Assembly: GCA_963787425.1 (NCBI GenBank) | Contig: CAWBCV010000001.1 | Span: 1 to 64,000 of the forward strand | Direction of reading: 5' to 3' | DNA: 64,000 bases | From: AP-15 sp963787425 | GTDB lineage: Bacteria; Pseudomonadota; Alphaproteobacteria; ATCC43930; CGMCC-115725 | The notes under the pieces: model-generated | Seen by the model: only the letters and a program-made list of their open reading frames with translations | Databases searched by the model: none | What the model was told of the DNA's origin: nothing | In this document: piece by piece, positions 55,298 through 63,155 of the stretch | Numbering within the stretch: the stretch's first letter is position 1 | Layout of the letters: each line of letters opens with the position of its first letter | Position numbers and translations under genes: made by a program

Positions 55298-56842
55298 CTA
55301 CCGGCCATGTTTTCGAAAAAACACCAAAATATTAGTCTTGCTATCTAGCCCAAGATACATGTTTACAGGCGTCCATACATCCGATCTTTCGCGAAGCCGC
55401 CGCGCAAGCTCATCATTATTTTGGCCGTCGAGAGACGATTCGAAAAGAGATCTGGGGGCAGTTAGGACGACATCTGCTTGCGCCAACAGGCTGTTCAACT
55501 TGCTCCAATCAATCGGGCGATTTTCGAAACCTCCACGACCGTAGGGCCACTCGGGCTCGGGTAATGCCTCACCGTGACATAGCCAAGGATATTGGATCTG
55601 TGGTGGATTGAAGGTCTCAGTTGCTCCTACTAGGACGATAGCTGGATTCGGCAACCCGTATGCCCGTGCGAGCTCGCGAAGCCGTCCCCAATCCCAAGGG
55701 TCTCGAAAAACCATCCGGGGGATCTGCCGAGCGATAATCCCGGTCTGCACTATCAATAGCAATGCGATGAACGCACTAACGACCCTTCGCTTCAGAAGGC
55801 CATCGAGATCTAACAATACGGCAACTACTCCGATACCAGGAATTAATGCTGGAGTGAGTAATCTCATCATATGATTGGCGCTCGCAATGTGAAGTGCTAC
55901 TAACGGCAGACAGCCGGCCAAACAAACAAAAACAAAATTCCAAGAAGTCCTGTTCGGTACTTTCCACAAGCTGTTCGCTCGTACCAGTATCCAACAGAGA
56001 AAAATGAGGAAGCCAATGGAAAAGGGCACACCCAACAGATTGGCTGCGGCGTTTATTACCCATGGAACGTCTGAATCAATACTCCAACGGCTCGAGAACT
56101 TGGCAAACCAGAGCGCACCTCTCCAGTTGGCCAGCCACCATGGGATCGTGACCAACGTACCGCCGGCTATAGCCCCGAAAATCGCCAACAATGACCGACG
56201 CCGCTGATCAGTTTCCGGCGCCAACAGCATCGCAGCACCGATAAGAGGCGCGGATACAGCAAAAAACGTTATTTTACTGAATGAGCCTAGGGCAGCCGAT
56301 AGCGCGAGCGCACCCAGGGTAACAACGTCAGGTCGAACTTTATGGAACCAGCGTGCAACGCCATAGAGACTGCCGGCCAACGCCGGATACAAAAACGTGG
56401 TTTCGGTGCCGAAGTTCAATGCAGCCGAAAAGGCTCCCATCGAAAATGAGAAACCGCTCGCCCAGATTATGCCTGCATTTGTGCCGGAGATCTCTTTACC
56501 GGACAAAAAAAGGAGTAATGCTGTCACGAAGAGCGACAGGAGCGACAGAGATCGTAGCATCGCCGGGCTTGGTTCGCTCGCGAGTCCGACGAAAAATCCG
56601 GCCAACCTATATCCCGGCGGGCGGATGCCACCTGACAACACGAAGTGTCTTGCGAATTCGACCAGCCCTTGGTTCATCAAAATCGAGCGTTCAGCGCATA
56701 CCTCATTGATGTAGTATGTCTCGTCATAATCATCAGGAAATGGGCGTATTATGTTAAATTTGGCATCAATTGACACCAAAATAACACCGCAAAGGAGCGC
56801 AGCTGCGGCAAGTATCCTGCCACTTGTAATAGACCATTTCAT
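55298..56842 (-). CDS. Polytopic membrane protein, GT39/PMT-like glycosyltransferase
   Basis: A 514-residue protein with a hydrophobic N-terminal helix (10-25) followed by a loop with acidic residues FPDDYDETYYINEVC near 36-50, where GT-C enzymes place their catalytic Asp, then about nine further helices and a soluble C-terminal domain from about 400. Sequence is unlike paralogues A and C. GC is lower than in the flanks, hinting at recent import. It lies between the paralogue tail and paralogue C. Likely transfers a sugar from a polyprenyl-phosphate donor; acceptor unknown. Confidence 0.72.
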   Translation of the reverse strand: MKWSITSGRILAAAALLCGVILVSIDAKFNIIRPFPDDYDETYYINEVCAERSILMNQGLVEFARHFVLSGGIRPPGYRLAGFFVGLASEPSPAMLRSLSLLSLFVTALLLFLSGKEISGTNAGIIWASGFSFSMGAFSAALNFGTETTFLYPALAGSLYGVARWFHKVRPDVVTLGALALSAALGSFSKITFFAVSAPLIGAAMLLAPETDQRRRSLLAIFGAIAGGTLVTIPWWLANWRGALWFAKFSSRWSIDSDVPWVINAAANLLGVPFSIGFLIFLCWILVRANSLWKVPNRTSWNFVFVCLAGCLPLVALHIASANHMMRLLTPALIPGIGVVAVLLDLDGLLKRRVVSAFIALLLIVQTGIIARQIPRMVFRDPWDWGRLRELARAYGLPNPAIVLVGATETFNPPQIQYPWLCHGEALPEPEWPYGRGGFENRPIDWSKLNSLLAQADVVLTAPRSLFESSLDGQNNDELARRLRERSDVWTPVNMYLGLDSKTNILVFFRKHGR

Positions 56843-57001
56843 AGTTTGATGGTTCGCATACGGGTCCCCTGGTCCGTTTGGGTGTGATTTTTCATTTCAG
56901 CAAGGGCGGCGCGCAAGCAACAATTTGACGCAGAGATAGCCGGGACAGACATCGGACAAACCCCAAGCCGTCTCGGCAGGGGCCGCGGACCGACACCGCA
57001 G

Positions 57002-58537
57002 TCAAGGTTCGAAAGCAGCGCGAGCGAAGGGTGCGAAGGGCAACAGGGCGAGGCGGACCGGCATCGGCACGGCGATGCTCCACACCTTGTGGATCAAAAG
57101 GGCGTAATGGGAGCCTAAAATCCCAAGCACGCACAAACTCGCCGCCGCGATGCTCAGCCGCTTGCGCCAGCTCTCCGGTTTTTCCGCCGCCGCGAATGAC
57201 ATCGCTCGATAACCAATGAGCGCCGCCACTGTCATGAAAGGCGCGAAATCGAACCGGTAGCGCATCGTGAGATACATGGCAGTGAGGATCAGGAGCACGA
57301 CGGAAGAGTGGCCGACCAGTGCCAGACGAAGGATCGCCGCCGCTTGGCGAGGAAGCGAGGGCCTCCACCACATGTGGTAAAGGCCGACCCCGGCGAGGAG
57401 AATGGTAAGCGGGTTGGTCAGCAACGGTGAGAACGGCGGCGCTTCGATTGTCGCAATCCGGCTGTCCAAGAACTCGGCGAACGGATGGACTCCCTTCAGC
57501 AGGTATGGAATGCCCGTCGCATAATACAACCCGCCGATCCAAATTCGGCCGAAGTTGATCTCCCCGTAATTTTGCAGGATGTCGAGAAAGTTGGCGTGCC
57601 TTAAACCCCAATAGTAATATCGAAAGTCGACGAAGGTGAAGGGGTTGCCCCATCGCGCGAAGTTGACCGCGCCCACCGCGGCGGCAAACAGCAGCAGGAC
57701 GGCGATCGGCAGCGCGATGCTCGGACCGCTCGTCACCGCCCGGACCGTGGTCGGCGCGCCTCCTGCGGGAAACGTCCGAAGCTGCTCGCGGCGTCCGGCC
57801 GCATGTCGCTTCCACGCCGACCAGGCGAACAGAAGAATGGTGCCGAGATAGAGCGCCACACCGATCGAAGCACGGGTGTTGATCGCCAGTCCGGCAAGGG
57901 TGGCCAACCAGACCAAATCGCGCGCGTCGAGGTCGCGCCCCCCAAAAGCGGCGCGCACGAGGACGAGGTTGAAAGTTGCGGCCATTGCTGCTGACCAGAG
58001 TATCGGTTCGTGATAAATCGAGGCTGAGCCGAGTATATAAAGCTGCGGCCCGCTGAGCACCGTCGCCGCCATCATGATGGCGAGAAAGCTGCGCAGCCGA
58101 TTCTGCGGCGGCAGGCTTCGGTGCACGATCAGCAGCATCCGCGACTGCACGGCGACATAGACGACGACCGCGGTCAGACAAGACAAGCGCGCGAGCGGGA
58201 CCTGGGCAATGTCGACAAACGGCAGGGCGGAGAGCCGCAGCAACGCCGGAAACACCCCAAAATAGGCGTAGGTTTTGCCGTCATGCGTAAACGCCTCGAA
58301 ATCGATCGCTTCGCGGTCGACGGTAACCTCGCCGCGCAACAGGTGAACCAGCATGCTGTCGAACGCTTTGTCCAGCATCTCCGGCACGAACAGCTGGAAG
58401 GTCCCGTTGCTCAGCAGAAACAGGTAATAGACCGCGACGGCGGCAATCAGCGCGGCAAAACGCCAATCGAACGATATCCAACCCGCGCGTTCCCGAGCGC
58501 CGAGCCCGACGCTAGTGTACCGTCCCGGCAGTGACAT
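57002..58537 (-). CDS. Polytopic membrane protein, GT-C glycosyltransferase-like (paralogue C)
   Basis: A 511-residue paralogue of the 51417-52961 product: same helices, same FLLSNGTFQLF, YFGVFPALLRLSALPF, LSGPQLYILGSASIYHEPIL and ARWGNPFTFVDFRYYYWGLR signatures and the same YRFDFAPFMTVAALIGYR segment before the last helices. About ten transmembrane segments are expected. No definitive metal-binding pair. First gene of the minus-strand cluster; 159 bases separate it from the next. Retention of two full copies and a tail suggests repeated duplication with possibly different acceptors. Confidence 0.72.
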   Translation of the reverse strand: MSLPGRYTSVGLGARERAGWISFDWRFAALIAAVAVYYLFLLSNGTFQLFVPEMLDKAFDSMLVHLLRGEVTVDREAIDFEAFTHDGKTYAYFGVFPALLRLSALPFVDIAQVPLARLSCLTAVVVYVAVQSRMLLIVHRSLPPQNRLRSFLAIMMAATVLSGPQLYILGSASIYHEPILWSAAMAATFNLVLVRAAFGGRDLDARDLVWLATLAGLAINTRASIGVALYLGTILLFAWSAWKRHAAGRREQLRTFPAGGAPTTVRAVTSGPSIALPIAVLLLFAAAVGAVNFARWGNPFTFVDFRYYYWGLRHANFLDILQNYGEINFGRIWIGGLYYATGIPYLLKGVHPFAEFLDSRIATIEAPPFSPLLTNPLTILLAGVGLYHMWWRPSLPRQAAAILRLALVGHSSVVLLILTAMYLTMRYRFDFAPFMTVAALIGYRAMSFAAAEKPESWRKRLSIAAASLCVLGILGSHYALLIHKVWSIAVPMPVRLALLPFAPFARAAFEP

Positions 58538-58593
58538 TTAAGGAGTGTCCAAAAGGGCTCGCAGACCCAATACCGGTTCGTCGGGAGGGTTTG

Positions 58594-58631
58594 CCAAACT
58601 TTAATGTCTCATCCAAACTTTAATGTCTCAT
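58594..58631. repeat. 19-bp tandem duplication over the thiolase stop codon
   Basis: Two perfect adjacent copies of CCAAACTTTAATGTCTCAT (58594-58612, 58613-58631). The second copy contains the stop codon of the minus-strand thiolase gene (58630-58628), so the duplication lies exactly at its 3' end. Confidence 0.85.
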
Positions 58632-59782
58632 ATCGTTGCCTGTGTTCCGAGGATGACTGAGCTCTGCGACGACAGCACGCCGCCATTGCCGTGCGCGATC
58701 GCGGTCTCGCAATCGGCGATCTGGCGGGCGCCGCATTCGCGGCGGAGCTGCCGTGCCGCCTCGATCAACAAGAACAACCCGTACATGCCGGGGTGGCAAT
58801 AGGAGAGGCCCCCGCCATTGGTGTTGACCGGCAGACCGCCGCCGGGCGCGATATGGCCGTTGGATACGAAGCGGCCCCCCTCGCCTTTCGGGCAGAAGCC
58901 GAGATCCTCCAGGAAAAGTATCGTGTTGATCGTGAAGGCGTCGTACACCTCGACAACGTCGATGTCGCCGGGGCCGAGACGCGCCGCCTCGTATGCCACG
59001 CACCCCGACTGAAGGGCTCCAGTCACGGTCAGGTCCGGCATGCTCGAAATATTGGCATGAGTGACCGCCTGCCCGCAGCCGAGGACATAGACCGGCGGTT
59101 TTTTCAGCGATCCGGCGCGCTCGGCGGTAGTCATGATCACCGCGCCGCCGCCATCGGTGATCAGGCAGCAATCGCGCACGGTTAGGGGATAGCTCACCAT
59201 ACGCGCCAACAACACTTCGCCGATCGTGAGCGGCTTCTTTTCCCATGCCGCCGGGTTCAGCGATGCCCATTCGCGCGCCGCCACCGCGACTGCTGCCAGC
59301 TGCTCGCGCGTCGTGCCGTATTGGTGCATATGGCGCGAGGCCGCCAGCGCGTAGGCAGTCGCGGGCAGAAAGGGCCGGAACGGGGTTTCGTAAGGATTGT
59401 ATTCGCGCACCGAGGCCTGACGGCGGCCAACAGTCCGCTGGGTGCTGCCATAAGCGATGACCGCGACCTTGCAGAGGCCCAGCTGGAGTGCCGCCTGCGC
59501 GTGCGCGACATGAAACATGAAAGACGAGCCGCCCAGGATCGTCGTATCGATGAAGGCAGGCGAGATGCCGAGATATTCGCTCAATGCGAGGCCCAAGGTG
59601 CGGCTCTGCGTCGTCGCGCAAAGAAGGCCGTCGACATCGCGCAGATGGAGGCCGCAATCGGCGAGCGCCCGGTGGATGCCTTGCGCCATCAGATCGATCG
59701 GGGTCATCTCCTTGGCGACCGCGCCCAGATCGGACTCCGCGATGCCGACGATCGCGGCGGAACCGCGCTGCAGCCCCTCCAT
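58628..59782 (-). CDS. Thiolase-family protein paired with DUF35 partner (SCP-x/Ltp2-like)
   Basis: A 384-residue thiolase-fold protein: VGIAESDLGAVAKEMTPIDL near 12, DVDGLLCATTQ near 49, ILGGSSFMFHVAHAQAALQL near 81, VEVYDAFTINTIL near 280, then NTNGGGLSYCHPGMYG near 325 and IAHGNGGVLSSQ near 362. At the position of the thiolase nucleophilic Cys the sequence reads TILGGSSF, without Cys. Such proteins, together with a DUF35 partner, work as retro-aldolases in steroid side-chain breakdown (Ltp2/ChsH2), so C-C cleavage of a CoA ester is a better guess than thiolysis. It overlaps the DUF35 stop (TGATG). Confidence 0.88.
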   Translation of the reverse strand: MEGLQRGSAAIVGIAESDLGAVAKEMTPIDLMAQGIHRALADCGLHLRDVDGLLCATTQSRTLGLALSEYLGISPAFIDTTILGGSSFMFHVAHAQAALQLGLCKVAVIAYGSTQRTVGRRQASVREYNPYETPFRPFLPATAYALAASRHMHQYGTTREQLAAVAVAAREWASLNPAAWEKKPLTIGEVLLARMVSYPLTVRDCCLITDGGGAVIMTTAERAGSLKKPPVYVLGCGQAVTHANISSMPDLTVTGALQSGCVAYEAARLGPGDIDVVEVYDAFTINTILFLEDLGFCPKGEGGRFVSNGHIAPGGGLPVNTNGGGLSYCHPGMYGLFLLIEAARQLRRECGARQIADCETAIAHGNGGVLSSQSSVILGTQATI

Positions 59783-60189
59783 CAGGCCGGCGCCAGCGGC
59801 ACGAATACCGGGCAGGGCGGCTCGTCGCCGCCGGGCCGATGAACACGGAACCTGACCCGCATGCCGATCTGCACCGCCTCCGGCGCAACACCCTCGACCC
59901 GGCTCATCATCCGGAAACCTTCGTCGACATCAATAAGGGCGACATTGTACGGCGCGCCTTCTCGTGGATGGGTGACCGTCGTGGCATAAACCGTCCCGAG
60001 ACCCGCGCTCACCCGCCATTCGAGACGGTCGCTGCCACTGAAGGGGCAGATGATGCGCGGGTAGAACACCGCTTTTCCGGCCTCGGCGCTCCATTGGTAA
60101 GCCAATTCACCCGCTTCCAGGTGCGCCTGATAGAGCGTAAGAGGTGATTCCTTTATCCGCTCCATCTTCGGCTCCCGCTGCCGGCTCAT
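59782..60189 (-). CDS. DUF35 OB-fold protein (acyl-CoA-binding partner of the thiolase)
   Basis: A 135-residue protein of the DUF35/ChsH2 type. The usual N-terminal rubredoxin-like zinc finger is degenerate: FYPRIICPFSGSDRLEW near residues 42-58 keeps a single Cys. The OB fold then runs through GLGTVYATTVTHP near 63, APYNVALIDVDEGFRMMSRV near 80 and IGMRVRFRVHR near 107. DUF35 domains bind acyl-CoA and channel it to the thiolase partner. Start at 60189, or ATG 60165 after GGGAG. One-base overlap with the thiolase start marks a coupled pair. Confidence 0.9.
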   Translation of the reverse strand: MSRQREPKMERIKESPLTLYQAHLEAGELAYQWSAEAGKAVFYPRIICPFSGSDRLEWRVSAGLGTVYATTVTHPREGAPYNVALIDVDEGFRMMSRVEGVAPEAVQIGMRVRFRVHRPGGDEPPCPVFVPLAPA

Positions 60190-60222
60190 TCTGTCCGATT
60201 AAGAACCCATATTAAATTGGTT

Positions 60223-60240
60223 TCCCGGCGAAGGCCGGGA
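60223..60240. repeat. REP-like palindrome
   Basis: A perfect 7-base stem TCCCGGC/GCCGGGA with loop GAAG. The form TTCCCGGC-GAAG-GCCGGGATCC resembles dispersed intergenic palindromes of alphaproteobacteria. It sits between the divergent DUF35 and CapA genes. Confidence 0.55.
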
Positions 60241-60393
60241 TCCATGTGGCAGCAGGCACAATGTTGTACGTCTATCTGCTCGCGAGCAAGCCCCTATGGA
60301 AGACTGGTAAATAAACCTGATGTGACGTAAGTGGAGCAGGCTAGGCGCGTCGCCGGCACGCTGTCGACGCGCGGCGGAGCGGGAGGGGGCAGC

Positions 60394-61431
60394 ATGCCGA
60401 CAAAGATGATTTTGACCGGTGACGTCAATCTGATGAACGTCACTGATCCAACCATACCGTTTTCGCTCGTCGAGCGCGAAATCCGCGCCGCCGACATCGT
60501 CTTTTCGAATCTGGAATGCTGTCTCTATCAGCCGACGGGCGGGCATTCGATCGAGCGCGAGGGGTTCTATGCCGATCCCTCGGTAGCCGCCGAGGTGCTA
60601 ACATTGGCGGGCATTCATGCGGTCGGCGTGGCCAATAACGTCAACTATGGCGAGGCGGCTATTATCGGTTCGGGCGCCCGCCTGGACGAAATCGGGATCG
60701 CGCATACCGGGGCCGGGGCGAACCGGGTGGCAGCGCGGGCTCCAGTGATCCTCGAGCGGGACCGGGTACGGTTCGGCTTTCTGCAACGCAGCTCGGTCTA
60801 TTGGCCGACGAACCACGAGGCCGGCGACAACAGCGCCGGCATCGCGGTGATCCGCGGGCACACCGCCTATCATGTCCCGCTCCACGGCGGCCACCCGCCG
60901 GCCAACCGGCCGGGCATCCCGCCCGAGATCGTGACCTGGGCCGATCCGGCCTATCTGCAATGGCTCGAAGAAGACATCGCTGACCTGCGACGGCGGGCCG
61001 ACATCGTTATCGCATCGTTTCACTGGGGGCTCCACGAGGAAGTGCTTCATTACATGACCGAAATCGCCCACCAGGCAATTGACGCGGGCGCCGGCATAGT
61101 CATCGGCCACGGGCCGCACTTTTCGCTGCCGATCGAGGTATACAGGGGCGCGCCGATCCTCTACGGACTCGGCAGCTTTTCCTTTCATACCGGCCATCGC
61201 GGCAGAAGGCACGGCGACTGGCTCGGCATGATGGTCCGGGCAATTTGGGACGGAGAGCGGATCGAGAAGGTGACGTTCCAATTCGTCCGGCACGATGATC
61301 GCAACCGCACCGTTGCCCGCGCGCTTGCCGACGAAGGCGCGGCATTCGACCGGATTGCGCGGGAGAGTGCAAGATTGGGCGCCAAGCTCGTCGCGCAAGG
61401 CGATGAGGTCGCGATCGACCTCGGGACTTGA
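60394..61431 (+). CDS. CapA family (PGA_cap) metallophosphatase-fold protein
   Basis: A 345-residue protein with the CapA/poly-gamma-glutamate cap domain: MILTGDVNLMN at the start, DIVFSNLECCL near 38, GVANNVNYGE near 81, IASFHWGLHEE near 208 and GAGIVIGHGPHF near 231, then LYGLGSFSF. The Asp/Asn/His positions follow the calcineurin-like metal site. ATG 60394 is placed after GGGAGGGGGC. Named for capsule synthesis, many members lie in catabolic operons with hydrolase activity not yet shown; here it precedes a ferredoxin and reductase, so a capsule role is doubtful. Confidence 0.88.
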   Translation: MPTKMILTGDVNLMNVTDPTIPFSLVEREIRAADIVFSNLECCLYQPTGGHSIEREGFYADPSVAAEVLTLAGIHAVGVANNVNYGEAAIIGSGARLDEIGIAHTGAGANRVAARAPVILERDRVRFGFLQRSSVYWPTNHEAGDNSAGIAVIRGHTAYHVPLHGGHPPANRPGIPPEIVTWADPAYLQWLEEDIADLRRRADIVIASFHWGLHEEVLHYMTEIAHQAIDAGAGIVIGHGPHFSLPIEVYRGAPILYGLGSFSFHTGHRGRRHGDWLGMMVRAIWDGERIEKVTFQFVRHDDRNRTVARALADEGAAFDRIARESARLGAKLVAQGDEVAIDLGT

Positions 61432-61513
61432 CGCCGGGTGGCCGGTGGCGGTTTAGATCGGCTGTCGCTTGCCCTGTGTCCAATTGCCCCTGTGTCCAAC
61501 CGATAGGAAAACG

Positions 61514-61837
61514 ATGCCGAAAGTCACCTACGTACATCCGAATGGGGCGCGCGAAGTGCTCGATGTTCCGCTTGGCACCAGCGTCATGCGGGCGGCGATC
61601 GTCAATGGCGTCGACGGCATCGTTGCCGAGTGCGGCGGCGAGATGATGTGCGCCACCTGCCATGTCTACGTGGAGCCGGACCAGCTCGATCGCACTCCTT
61701 CTCAGTCGGACGACGAGAAGGCGATGCTCGAATTCACTGCGAGCGAGCGCAAGCCGAACAGCCGGTTGAGCTGCCAACTGGTCGCGACCGCTGAGTTCGA
61801 TGGCCTCGTCGTCTATCTGCCCGAGACGCAGGTCTGA
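61514..61837 (+). CDS. 2Fe-2S ferredoxin, adrenodoxin type
   Basis: A 107-residue ferredoxin with cluster ligands Cys40, Cys46, Cys49 and Cys87 (CX5CX2C...C, ECGGEMMCATCHVYV and LSCQLV), the adrenodoxin/putidaredoxin spacing. It carries single electrons from a FAD reductase to an oxygenase, often a cytochrome P450. The ATG at 61514 is preceded by TAGGAAAACG. Its TGA overlaps the reductase ATG (TGATG), giving a matched electron-transfer pair. No P450 or Rieske oxygenase gene is inside the window; it may lie beyond 64000. Confidence 0.95.
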   Translation: MPKVTYVHPNGAREVLDVPLGTSVMRAAIVNGVDGIVAECGGEMMCATCHVYVEPDQLDRTPSQSDDEKAMLEFTASERKPNSRLSCQLVATAEFDGLVVYLPETQV

Positions 61838-63075
61838 TGCCGGATCCGGTCGTCGCCATCATCGGCGCCGGCCAAGCCGGTTTCCAGGCTGCTGCCTCGT
61901 TGCGCGACACCGGCTTCGACGGCCGCGTCGTGCTGATCGGCGACGAGCCTGTCGTGCCCTACCAGCGCCCGCCGCTGTCGAAATCCTACCTCGCCGGTCA
62001 ATCCGCGGTCGATGATCTGTGGCTGCGGCCCGCCGAGTTTTACGCCAAGCAGCAGATCGACCTCGTCTACGGCGACGCCGTGACGGCAATAGATCGCGGA
62101 CAGCGCCGCCTGCACTTGGCCTCGGGTATCGAGTTCTCGTGGGACCATCTCGTCTTTGCGACCGGAGCCCGGTGCCGTCCGCTCGCCGTGCCCGGAGCCG
62201 AGCTCGACGGGGTATTGGCGCTGCGCACTCTCGCCGATGCGGATGATCTACGGCAGCGGCTGAACGAGGCAGCCGAGGTCGTGGTTGTCGGTGCTGGCTT
62301 TATCGGCCTCGAATTTGCCGCCGTCGCGCTCGCGCTCGGCACCATCGTCCACGTAATCGAAGTGACCCGTCAGCCAATGGGCCGGGTGGTTTCGGTGCCA
62401 GTGTCGCGGTTCTTTACCGAAGCGCATATTGGCTGGGGAGCCGAGGTCGCACTCGGCACCGGAGTGGTCCGAATTCTCGGTTCCGGCGGCCGGGTTACCG
62501 GGGTCGAGACGACCGATGGCCGGCATATCCCCGCCGAACTGGTCCTGATTTGCATCGGCGTTATCCCGAATGCCCAACTGGCCGGCGACGCTGGGCTGGC
62601 TGTCGATGACGGCATAGTCGTCGACGAATACCTCGTGACGAGCGACCCGGCGATCTCCGCCATTGGCGATTGCGCCAATTTCCCGACCCCCTTCGCGCCC
62701 GGTCGCGTGCGCCTCGAATCGGTGCAGAACGCGGTAGACCAAGGACGCGGTGTCGCCGACCGTCTCGCCGGCCGGCCGGCGCCCTATCAGAAGGTACCGT
62801 GGTTCTGGAGCGACCAGGGCGATCTGAAATTGCAGATCGCCGGCATCACCATAGGCCACGAGACGTCGGTTCTGCGCGGCGACCCGGCCGACCGCAATTT
62901 CTCGGTTTTCTGCTTCCGCGGCCGGCGGTTGATCGGCGTCGAATCGGTCAATCGAACAGCCGACCACGTTGTCGCACGGCGGCTGTTGGCGAGCGACCCT
63001 GAATTGTCGCCGGAGCAGGCAGCCGATGAAAGTTACGACTTACGGGCCCACGCTCGCAGGCTGCCGAGCCGCTAG
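61837..63075 (+). CDS. FAD-dependent ferredoxin reductase (putidaredoxin-reductase type)
   Basis: A 412-residue flavoprotein with two Rossmann dinucleotide folds: FAD-binding VAIIGAGQAGFQAAASLR at residues 6-23, the LSKSYLAG helix near 47, LVFATGARCRPL near 105, NAD(P)-binding VVVVGAGFIGLEFA near 147-160 and the second FAD motif ISAIGDCANFP near 270. The C-terminal domain (VPWFWSDQGDLKLQIAG) is the reductase-type dimer domain. It passes electrons from NADH to the ferredoxin encoded just before it. Confidence 0.95.
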   Translation: MPDPVVAIIGAGQAGFQAAASLRDTGFDGRVVLIGDEPVVPYQRPPLSKSYLAGQSAVDDLWLRPAEFYAKQQIDLVYGDAVTAIDRGQRRLHLASGIEFSWDHLVFATGARCRPLAVPGAELDGVLALRTLADADDLRQRLNEAAEVVVVGAGFIGLEFAAVALALGTIVHVIEVTRQPMGRVVSVPVSRFFTEAHIGWGAEVALGTGVVRILGSGGRVTGVETTDGRHIPAELVLICIGVIPNAQLAGDAGLAVDDGIVVDEYLVTSDPAISAIGDCANFPTPFAPGRVRLESVQNAVDQGRGVADRLAGRPAPYQKVPWFWSDQGDLKLQIAGITIGHETSVLRGDPADRNFSVFCFRGRRLIGVESVNRTADHVVARRLLASDPELSPEQAADESYDLRAHARRLPSR

Positions 63076-63155
63076 CGCGTGCGCGCCAATTGCGTCTATC
63101 TGGGGAACGCAACGGCTAAGGTCGTTGCCTACGGCTGACATGGGAGGAGGAGCGA

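Noticed and set aside
56892..58181. 429-codon minus-strand frame over the GT-C paralogue C
   Set aside because: Shadow in a second frame of the 57002-58537 gene; no hydrophobic pattern or conserved motif.
58620..59891. 423-codon minus-strand frame over the thiolase
   Set aside because: Shadow of the thiolase gene; Arg/Ala/Gly-rich with no family features.
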